A stretch of DNA of 64,000 nucleotides from Bromus sterilis (lineage: Eukaryota > Streptophyta > Magnoliopsida > Poales > Poaceae), in NCBI GenBank assembly GCA_950022295.1, contig OX465600.1, forward strand, positions 227,809,782 to 227,873,781, given 5' to 3'. The position numbers and the translations under genes were made by a program. Below the pieces are notes generated by a model, which was not told the DNA's origin, made no database searches, and worked only from the letters and a program-made list of their open reading frames with translations. Below, in pieces: positions 55,302-64,000 of this stretch. Numbering within the stretch: the stretch's first letter is position 1; every line of letters begins with the position of its first letter.

Positions 55302-56976
55302 TGATACGTCCCAAACGTATCTATAGTTTCTGCTTGCTCCATGCATGTTTTGGGTGATATTGCTATGCTTTTGATGCACTTTCATACACTTTGATCATAT
55401 TTGGACTAACCTATTGACTCGGTGCACCAGAGTGCCAGTTCCTGTTTTCTGCTATTTTTGTATTTCAGGTTTTCCCATTACTTAAAGTACCCAATAAATT
55501 CCGGGAAAATATATAAAAAACCAGCGCAAAGGAACCTTCCGGAATCACCAAAGGAGAGTCGGAGGGGTACCACTAGGATCCCAGGAGGCCTCCCGGCGCA
55601 ACCCAACCCTAGGATGCGCCCAGGGGGCGCCTGGGGCCCCTCGGTGGCCCCTGGCTCCCCCCTTCGGCCCATATTTACACCTCCTTCCGAAAACCCTCGA
55701 AGAAAACCCCTTTTTGTGATCTCCCTTCTGTTCCGCCGCCGCCGCCATTTCAAGATCAGGGCTGCCGGGAGACCCTGTCCCGGCACCCTGCCAGAGGTAG
55801 GATTGACCTCCGTCAGCTTCTCCGTCGCCATGGACGCTTCCCGGATGAGCCGTGAGTAGTACACCCTGGACAATGGGTCCGTGATCAGTAGCTATGTTAT
55901 GTTTTCTCTCCTCCCTTGTGCCTCAATTCTTAGTCCTTGTGAGATGCCCTACATGACCAAGGCACCTATGTAATCTTTCTACTGTTGCTATCTTGAGTTT
56001 GCTGGGATCTGATGAATTATGAGACTATGCTCAGATTGTGATTGAGTAATATATTTGGTTCTTCTCCTTTTATATTTGTGTTCTTGAGTAATTCTTGCAT
56101 GTTCTCCCTTGCTTTTTATTACTTTGGCCAAGTAGTAGATTGGAACTCCAAGAGGTAGCGTTATGCTTGATTGTGGGTTCATGCCCCCTGATGACTAGCT
56201 TGAGTGACAGAAACATGAGTCTAGGGGATGTGATGTTGCCACCATGGGGAAAACAATGGTGCTTGTACTCGCGGGTGCAATGATTGTTTACTTTACGCAA
56301 AGTTCTTTTAATGCAGTTGTCTGCTGCTTTGGGTTTACACTTTGGGTGGGGCTCGCAACTTAATACCAGTGAGATGTTCTGGATAGATATCTCAAGGTGG
56401 ATGATTAGTAGTAGATGCAGATGGATTTCGTTCTACTTGCCATGGCGTTCTGCCCATAGTGTTGAGCCCCTTCCTTTCTTTTGTAGCATCGTTAGCATTG
56501 GTTTTCGCCCGTAATCCTGTCAATTGCCCAGCTGTAATTTGTTTACCTTGCATAGCCGTTTTATCGTCTTTTGGGAGAGAGACATCACTAGTGAACTTCA
56601 CGGGACCCCGGTCCATATTTGCACCACGGTTTACACCCTCAATTTACTTCCTGTTTTACTTTCTAGTTGCAGTTACTATTATCTTTCTCTCTTGCGTTGA
56701 TCCTTTGTAAACATCAAGGCCGGAGGGATTTACAACCCCTCTGTACTCGTTGGGAGCGAAGTTACTTGTTGTGTGTGCAGGTCCACGTCAACTCCCTAGC
56801 CAGAAGCAAATCTCTGGCGCTGTTGGCGCCTACTTGTATCTCTGTGAGTCTGCCGGAGAAAAACCTTGGTATCTTTGCCGAGGGAAATTTGCCGCTACGC
56901 TACATCCAACCTTCCACTTGGGGTAAATAACGAGGGGCTACTTGTATCTCTGTGAGTTTTCTTCCTCACCGCATCA
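55302..56976 (+). repeat. Element F 3' LTR
   Basis: TGATACGTCCC…CCGCATCA, 1,675 bp. It has the same primer-site-like CTCTGGCGCTGTTGGCGCC segment near 56811-56830 as the 5' LTR. Followed by GTAAG. Confidence 0.9.
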
Positions 56977-56981
56977 GTAAG
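56977..56981 (+). repeat. Right target-site duplication of element F (GTAAG)
   Basis: Matches 41288-41292 exactly; sequence of G resumes next. Confidence 0.9.
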
Positions 56982-57882
56982 CATTGTCCATTAGGCTTTG
57001 TGCACTAACCCATGATCTATGTGTGTGGTGTTTCTATGTGGGGTTGGGGATCTTTCCGTGGGCTTGCATTCAAAAGGAAGAATTCATATAGCCCGAGCAG
57101 TGAATGGCATCAAGTGCTGATGACCATCATGGTTGATGTGTTCAAGTTCAAGAGGGGCATCATGAAGATATCATATGCTTGGAACTTGTCGACCATTTGG
57201 TGATAATTGTCTTTTGAAGATATGCCTAAAAGCGCTCACCCATAATTGAGTATGGGGGAGTAATCTACTACTCTTCATCGAGCCGACAAGATCAAGAAAT
57301 ATGTTCCAACTTGAGGCGGGCATGATCGTCTTCATCAAGCTCAAGTAGAGTTGGCGCAAGGCAAAGGTTTGACCTCGATAGGTTTTCTAGTTGACCGGTC
57401 TCATGATGTTGGCTAGGAGACCGGGGTATAGGTTAGATAGCCGCTCTATCAAGGAGGGCTCTCGAGTGAGTAGGTTGCTTGCATCTTTCGTGGAGAGCTC
57501 AAACCATTGCATCGTTGTGTTCGTCTTTCTTGGTTCTTGTTTGGCTTTACTCTTTGTGAGTTTTGGAGCTTGTGTGCTTGTTCCTGACAAGCTCGTGGTC
57601 ATCGAAAACGCGGGTTGCCCTTGCTTCATCTGTTGTGTTCCGTTGTGGGAGATTTGTCGGTTCTTCTCGGTTAGAGGTTTCATACCTCTATTTGTTTGGC
57701 ATTTCTCCCTTACCACTTTTAAATATTTCCAATCGTGATTAGGCAGCTCTGTTCATTAGCTTTCCATAAAGCTTGAGTTTTCCTTAATCGAAGTTCATTT
57801 GCAGAAGTTGTGGCAGTTCAGGTTTTGCCTGTTTCATTTGGAGTTCATCTGTTATGTGGCATGGGCTCCCTGGCTCTACCAT

Positions 57883-58282
57883 GGCGGTAGTACCGTGGCC
57901 TAGTACCGTACTTACTATCGTAAACCCACTAGAATCATTGTAGTGGGGCATGGCACTGAGCCTCGGTAGTACCGTGGGGCGGTAGTACCGCTCCAGGTGT
58001 GGTAGTACCGCGCCACGGTACCTAGTACCATACTCACTACCGTAAACCTACTGGATTCACAGTAGTGTAGCACGACACTGGGTCTCGGTAGTACCGTGGG
58101 GCGGTAGTACCGCGCCATGGTAGTACCGTGGCCTAGTATCCTACTCACTACCGTAAACCCACTGGATTCACGGTAGTGGGGCACGACACTAGGCTTCGGT
58201 AGTACCGTGGGGCAGTAGTACCACTCCTGGTGCGGTAGTACCGCACCACGGTAGTACCGCTTGCAGTGCGGTAGTACCGTGG
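57883..58282 (+). repeat. GGTAGTACC minisatellite in G
   Basis: About thirteen copies or near-copies of GGTAGTACCG at irregular 13-30-bp steps, within a larger unit of about 115-120 bp repeated about three times (anchor TACTCACTACCGTAAACC at about 57910, 58030 and 58143). It ends about 35 bp before the TATA box. Confidence 0.8.
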
Positions 58283-58317
58283 TTGGTGGGTTGCCAACAG
58301 TTGGATTCATGGGGACC

Positions 58318-58325
58318 TATAAAAG
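58318..58325 (+). promoter_or_regulatory. TATA box in G
   Basis: TATAAAAG followed by a T/C-rich stretch typical of a plant transcription start region. Confidence 0.6.
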
Positions 58326-58705
58326 GGGATCTTCTTCTTCCTTTGTCCTCACCGGTTTTGTGCAAGTTCTTCCCCCCCCCATTGTTGACCTCTTTGAGCT
58401 TGCTTTCTCTCTATTCCTCCCATGATTCTTTCTCCTTTTTGAGTAAAAAGAGAGAGGAGATCTAGATCTACATTCTCCACCAAGCCATCTCCCCTCTAAG
58501 TGAGGGGAACCTTGTGGATCTAGATCTTGGAGTTCTTGGTGTTCTCCTTGTTCTTCCTCTCATATCCCTCCATAGATTTTGTTTCTTTGGTGGGATTCGA
58601 GAATGGGGGACTTGAGCACTTCGTGTGCTCTTGCCATTGCTTTGGTGCATCGATTTGAGTTCTCTCCGAGGATTCGTTGTAGTAAGTGAAGTTGAGAAGA
58701 TTGTT

Positions 58706-58802
58706 ACTCTTGAGTGCATTGGCACTCTAGAGCTTGTACTCTTGAGTGCATTGGCACTCTAGAGCTTGTTCCTCTTGGGTGCGTTGGCCCCTAGAGGCTT
58801 GT
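58706..58802 (+). repeat. 32-bp tandem repeat in G
   Basis: Two identical 32-bp units containing GAGTGCATTGGCACTC (an inverted repeat GAGTGC…GCACTC), plus a diverged third unit. Confidence 0.8.
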
Positions 58803-58991
58803 TGTTTTGGAGCTCAATCATTGTGGTGGAAAGATCCGGGACGCTGTGGCAGCCTCCAATTCGGTTGTGTAGATAGCCTCGAGCATTTGTACGGGTTCGG
58901 TGACCACCCCCAAGGGTCGCCATTTGTACAGGTTCGGTGACCTCCTGATGCTGCGAGAGTAATTGACGGGTGTAGACTTGCTTCCCCAACA

Positions 58992-60637
58992 ATCACTTAG
59001 CTTCTCGCCCTCGTTGGTTACCCCAAGTGGAAGGTTGAGAAGTGGCGTAGTGGTAATTTCCCTTGGCAAAGATACCAAGGTTTGTCTCCCGTAGGACTCA
59101 CAGAGATACAAGGAGGTGGTAGAGTGAACAAGGTGCCGTTTACGATATTTCTCGCTCAACCTGGACCTGCACACACAACAAATAACTTTTCTCCCAACGA
59201 GTACATAGGAGTTGTCAATTCCTCCGGCCTTGTTGTTTACAAAGGATCAAACACAAGAGATAATGATAGTGGTGATAGCAACGGAAAGTAAAAGCATAAA
59301 GTAAATTGTAGGTGTAAACAGTGGTGGAAATATGGACCGGGGTCCCATGATGTTCACTAGTGATGTCTCTCTCCCAAAAGACGATAAAGGCTATGCGAGG
59401 TAAACAAATCACAGCTGGTCAATTGACAAGATTAAAAACGCACCGCAATGCTAACTATTCTATAAAAGAAAGGAAGAGGCTCAAAAGCCTGGGCAGTATG
59501 CCAAGGTAAGTAGACCGAAATCCATCTGCATCTACTACGAATCATCCACCTTGAGATATCTATCCAGAACATCTCGCTGGTATTAAGTTGTGAATCCAAC
59601 CCAAAGTGTAAATCCAAAGAAACAAACAACTGCATTAAAATAACTTTGCGTAAAGTAAACAATCCTTGTACCCGCAAGTACAAGCACCGTTGTTTTCCCC
59701 CTGGTGGAAACAACACATCCCCTAGTCTCATGTTTCTGTCACTCAAGCTAGACATTAGAGGGATGAACCCACAATCAATCATAACGCTCCCTCTTTGGTT
59801 ACAATAAATCACTTGGACAAAGTAAAATACGGCAACGGAGAACATGCAAGAATTACTCAAGAACTCAAATATAAAAGAGAAGAACCAAATATATTACTCA
59901 ACACAATCTGAACATAGTCTCATAATCCATTAGTTACCAGCAAACTCAGCATAGCAACAGCAGAAAATTACATATGTGCCTCGATCATGTAGGACAACTT
60001 ACGAGGTCTAGAAGATGAAGAACAAAGAGGGGAGGAGAACATCACATAGCTACTGGTCATGGACCCATGGTCCAAGGTGGACTACTCATGGCACATCCGG
60101 GAGGCATCCATGGATGAGGATGAACTCCCGGAGGTGATTCCTCCCTCCCGCACGGTGCCGGGGCAGGATCTCCTGCAGCCCCGATCTTGAAACGGTGGCA
60201 GCGGCGGAACGGAGACGAGATTGGGAAAAAGACTTATGTATTAGGGGTTTCCTCGACGCGGGTAATATATAGGTGAAGGGGGCATCCATGGGGCACCAGG
60301 AGCCCATGCGCCCCCCTGGCGCGGCCAAGCCCTAGGGCGTGCCACCAGGGCGCCTGGTCCCTAGTGGTGGCCCTCTGACCCCACCCAGGTGATTCCGGAA
60401 GGTTCCCGTACGCTGATTTTTTTATCCGATTTTCCAGAATTTTTGGAGCCCTTTTAATATACGTAAAACCTGAAATAGAAAAACAGCAGAAAACAGAAAC
60501 TCGCACTGGGGTGCACTGAGTTATTAGGTTAATCCAAATATGATCAAAAGTGTATGAAAGTTCATCTAAAACATGGCAAAGTCACACAAAACATGCATGG
60601 AGCAAGCAGAAATTATAGATATGTTTGGGACGTATCA
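58992..60637 (-). repeat. LTR of element I (TGATACG family, minus strand)
   Basis: On the minus strand it starts at 60637 with TGATACGTCCC and ends near 58992 in GAGAAGCTAAGTGA, without the usual ATCA end, so its last bases may be lost. Its terminal module (GGCACCTTGTTCACTC) is like E's 3' LTR, not F's. Confidence 0.85.
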
Positions 60638-61544
60638 ACATCCCCAAGCTTAATTCCTACTCGTTCTCAAGTAGCTAAATGATAACAAGCATAATTTCTG
60701 TGGTGACATGCCACACAACCATATAAGGACTTTTAAGTAAAGCAATTAAAGCATGCAATTCAATTCAAGTCTTAACAAGCAAGAGTCTATATTAGCATTG
60801 AAACAAGCAACATAAGAACAAAAGGTGCAAGAGCTCTCGCTGTCCGTGACTCGAATGTCTCCAAATGGTGTTTGTGTGCAAGAAAGGGAATTGGGAATAA
60901 GAGAGAGAAAAAACTTTTTTATTGTTGAGAATTAAATCTACTAAAGTTTCACACTTGGTCTCCTTTGGAATCTTATCTGGACTCGTCCCTAGACCACTAG
61001 CCAGGTACAAGTCAAACTGATCCACTTCCTTTCGATATTTTGAGCACTCATGTAATGGATGAGCATGAGCAAGAAAGTTGACACCTAAACGGCGAAAGAG
61101 AATAATGATGGGGAAGGAAGACAAAAAGGTGTGAAAGGCTCACATCAATGAGGACAATCATAGGCAAGAAAAAGCCATACGATAGATATGATGTAAGGAG
61201 TAGGGATTGCCATGCAACGGATGCACATGTGAGCTATGGAAAGCTCTCCAAGGGAACTAGTGGGGGTGCATCCAACTTGCTTTCTCAAGAAGACCTATAG
61301 CTCATTTGAGGAGGCTCGTCATTGGAATATACAAGCCAAGTTGTATAGTGTGAAGGTCCCCACATAGTTATATGCATGTATGAAGATCTCTATGGAGTAC
61401 AAATATAGAAGATGAAGTACGAGTGTGGATCTCTCAAAAGGAATTGTAGTGTGCCCTCTTCTCTCTTTTTATTTTTTCTTTTTCTCTTTTTTCTATTTTT
61501 TGTATTTTTTTGGTGGCCTCCATGGCTCTTTCTATTTAACTCTC

Positions 61545-61622
61545 ATTTGTCCTCTTTGGGATCTTTTAATTTGTGTCCTCTTTGGGATCTTCTAATTTGT
61601 GTCCTCTTTGGGATCTTTTCCT
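61545..61622 (-). repeat. 26-bp tandem repeat in element I
   Basis: TCCTCTTTGGGATCTT-type unit in nearly three copies; J, E, A and F have about two copies at this place. Confidence 0.75.
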
Positions 61623-63568
61623 CACTTTAGGGGCAACACTCTATATATTACAAGAAGTATAGGAGATCTTTCACACATTACAAACGTACTCACATAAAGA
61701 AAATGTAACTATCATGATGCAAATGTATGCCTCTGCCAGGGTAGCAGGATATGCAATGATACTAGTGCGTCATGTAGCAATGATTAGGGAAAGGCCCAAC
61801 AAGCATGCGGCTCATCGATCAAGCAAGTAGCATGTATGACATGAAGATCAAGTCCTGAGAAGGTGGATGTTGCATGGCAATGTATCTCGGAAAGACTATG
61901 GAAATGCATTGTAGGTAGGTATGGTGGCTGTTTTGAGGAAAGATATAAGGAGGCTTATGATGACAGAGCATATCATGCCAAAGGTTTGGATGCACCGGCG
62001 AAGTATGCGCAAACTCTCGAGGTGAGAAAGGGCAATAGACGGTACCGAAGAGGCTAGAAAAATATGGGTGGTGGAAGTGTCAACTTTCGAATACTCACAT
62101 TAGTCCGAAGAACTCATGCAATTATTATCGGAAACTCTCAATCTAATCAGGAGGTTCACAAAGAGACAAGTACCCCGAGGAGGAGTGTATGGGGGTTTGG
62201 TTATCCTTGAGTATATTTGACTCATGGTACGTGAGTGTACTCTAATATTCGACCCTCCAGAGATTAGTGATCCATCTAGTAGCTAGAGTTCTCAACTAGT
62301 TTTTTGTAGTTTTCAAAAATAAACACGGATTGCCCAAAATACGACATCTATCACTAATAGGCTAAATCTCTTGACACCAAAAGTTCAAAAATTACTCACA
62401 ACAATACCTCAAAACTATTGCAAGTTACTACTCTCATCGAATAACAACCTTCCAGTACCTACTTTCAAGTCAATACACGCAACTCAATGCAATAGGAAAA
62501 CTCTCTAAACAAGGTAAGCATGAAAACTATAGAGAGTTCCAGCAACAAACTAATAAAAAGCTCTTGAAAAGGAATAAGCATGAAAACTATAAGAGCTACA
62601 CATGACAACAACTACGAAAAGATAAAGAACACTCACATCAAAGATAAGCATGAAAATCCTATGATATGTTCTAGGTTAAAGTGGAGCGTGTTTATCTCCC
62701 ACACAAAGAAAGTTGGGTTCTAACTTGTTATGAACAACAAGCAAAGCTAAAGAAAACTAAAAAGTAAAGAGCAAGAGGATACAAGCATAGCACATAATGC
62801 ATGAAGTGATAAAAATATAGTGGAACGAAGGACGAACTAATAATTTTTGATGGAGAAGGGGATGCATCGGGGGCATCCCCAAGCTTAGACGGTTGAGTCT
62901 ATTTGAATATTTCTTGGGCGTGCATGGGAGCATCCCCAAGCTTGAGCGTTTGACACTCCTGGATCTTCTTCCATCATCTTTCTTCGCACACTTGAAAACT
63001 CCCTTCATACATAACTCATCATAAGCTGATTAGAGAGGTTAGTAATCCTATTAAAATAGTTAACCTCTACTGGAAATAAAGATTTTCAGGAAGGACTACT
63101 GTTTTTCTTGACTGCCCAAAAGAAATTGCAAATAAAAAGCAAGCTTAAGATTCAAAAAACTGAGAAATGACAAAACAGGACAGAACCTGGGAAAAACAGA
63201 ACATCAAAGAGTAAAGAATTTTTTGGAATACTTCTTCAACTCAAATAAAAAAAAGAACAGATGCCCGAAATCCAATTTCTACGGAGCATACTGTCAAACA
63301 AATTAAGATAAAAAGATGATATGGTGATTTTTCGCGAACTTTTCCGTCAAGCAGACATAATCTGTTTCTGGACAGCATGTCACAACTTTTGAACTTTCTT
63401 GGAATCAGAGGCTAAACTTGGCACAAAGCTTGGAAAATAAAGATACAATGATGTTGCTAAAGTAGTAACAAACATCAAGACCACTAAAAACAGAAGGAAA
63501 AACAAATTGGGTTGCCTCCCAACAAGCTCTTTCTTTTACGCCTTTGAGCTAGGCACAAAGCAAAAAGA

Positions 63569-64000
63569 TCAAGTTGTATCAATTGAACCATCATCGAGAT
63601 CATCAAAAAGTTCTGGAATAGTACAACTACTCTCAAGAGGAATTTCAAATAAAGGCCTAATAAAGAGACTTTCGAGGGGAAAAAGTAAAGGTAGTAAGAT
63701 CAATCGGAGTTTCATTTCTAGTCCTATTCACGAGAGGTATCTCCTCCAATGTCTTCACAGTTTCAACTCCTTTGACAATAGGTGTTTGGATTTTAGGTTT
63801 AGGAACTTTAGGAACGTAAACGAACTTAGGTTCCTTACTTGTCGGAGTTTCTACCTTTTTGGTTTTGATTGAGGAAAAAGTAGTTCCTAGAGTTTCAATG
63901 ATTTCCTCAATCTTATCTATCCTAGAAGGATCCAAGTCATGGGATTTGATGGTCTCTAAAGTTTTGAAAATTTGATGCATGGATCTATCAAGTCTATTCA
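63569..64000 (-). pseudogene. Gag-like pseudogene of element I (partial)
   Basis: Minus-strand frame whose 107 visible codons (63980-63657) are identical to F's, ending in the same premature stop from the same CGAAAG insertion. The ancestral frame would end near 63569. The N-terminal part lies beyond the window. Confidence 0.7.

Larger units (their letters stand above)
41293..56976 (+). mobile_element. Element F: TGATACG-family gypsy retrotransposon (with nested L)
   Basis: Bounded by GTAAG duplications (41288-41292, 56977-56981). LTRs 41293-42955 and 55302-56976; interior 42956-46110 plus 54576-55301. Without L and its extra target copy it is about 7.2 kb. It carries a gag-like pseudogene and a non-coding 3' region but no protease or pol. 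Its interior from about 43535 to 45300 is nearly identical to minus-strand element I, including one frameshift, whereas its LTRs and 3' end differ from I. Confidence 0.9.
56982..58991 (+). repeat. Element G, right piece (unclassified LTR-like sequence)
   Basis: Continues from 41292. It holds a GGTAGTACC minisatellite (57883-58282), TATAAAAG at 58318-58325, a 32-bp tandem repeat (58706-58802) and ends CCCCAACA at 58991. The TG start, TATA box and CA end suggest one LTR of about 2.4 kb, but no matching target duplication is visible (GACAA before, ATCAC after) and the flanks are LTRs of opposite orientation, so its right border may be a rearrangement. The frame 57391-57738 (115 codons) has no recognised domain. 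Confidence 0.55.
60638..64000 (-). mobile_element. Element I internal region (minus strand, runs off the window)
   Basis: Reverse-complement counterpart of F's interior, from the polypurine tract (60638-60651) back to the gag-like region. Distal part (about 62210-64000) is nearly identical to F 43520-45310; the part nearest the LTR is clearly less similar. It includes the sense ORF (61124-60792 minus), the antisense ORF (61863-62057 plus), a 26-bp triplication (61545-61622), both PPT-like copies (about 62876-62952) and the TTGGG/CCCAA hairpin. Confidence 0.85.

Noticed and set aside
57391..57738. 115-codon hydrophobic ORF in G
   Set aside because: Opposed by another frame at 57387-57716 on the minus strand; no conserved motif; lies in LTR-like sequence.
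57883..58282. CRISPR-like array
   Set aside because: Motif spacing is irregular, the units are nested in a 115-120-bp repeat and the genome is clearly a plant.

Overview
The window looks like intergenic DNA from a large grass genome (Pooideae, Triticeae- or oat-like). Evidence: it is almost entirely nested LTR retrotransposons; one copia LTR opens with the BARE1/Angela-type start TGTTGGAAATATGCCC; several gypsy LTRs open with TGATACGTCCCAAACG and use a TGGCGCCGTTGCCGGGGA primer site; pol genes are copia or Ty3/gypsy. I found no host gene, rRNA or tRNA gene, CRISPR or bacterial feature. Species is not resolved. No coding sequence is fully intact; the least damaged are the 256-codon gag-like frame of element A and the copia polyprotein of element L (three lesions).

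Elements named here: J/E, a tandem of TGATACG-family gypsy elements (1-6137, 35723-37909, 39540-39685); B, a giant-LTR non-autonomous gypsy (6138-35717 including inserts); C, a Tekay/Del-like gypsy (6649-7079 and 16375-about 21512) inside B's 5' LTR; D, a BARE1/Angela-type copia (7080-16374) inside C's LTR; A, a complete TGATACG element (25507-32683) inside B's 3' LTR; K, a solo LTR (37910-39534) inside E's 3' LTR; H, a truncated LTR (39686-40921); G, an unclassified LTR-like sequence (40922-41292 and 56982-58991); F, a TGATACG element (41293-56976) inside G; L, a copia element (46111-54570) inside F; I, a minus-strand TGATACG element (58992-64000, open at the window end).

Insertion order is read from target-site duplications: B (GGAAC/CGAAC), A (CGCGC), K (CTTGT), F (GTAAG), L (CTATG). 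The deepest stack is E > B > C > D. A deletion removed the 3' half of C plus about 0.5 kb of B's 5' LTR.

Functionally, this is a community of autonomous-type remnants (C, L) and elements that can move only in trans. The TGATACG copies carry at most gag-like and protease segments and no reverse transcriptase; B carries no coding capacity; D has near-identical LTRs around a ruined pol. Points worth a second look: a heat-shock-element-like array in D's LTRs; a GTAC-motif minisatellite just upstream of a TATA box in G; recurring hairpins, extra polypurine-tract copies, an antisense ORF and a splice-acceptor-plus-ORF module in the 3' region of the TGATACG family; and a primer-site-like sequence buried near the LTR end in A and F.
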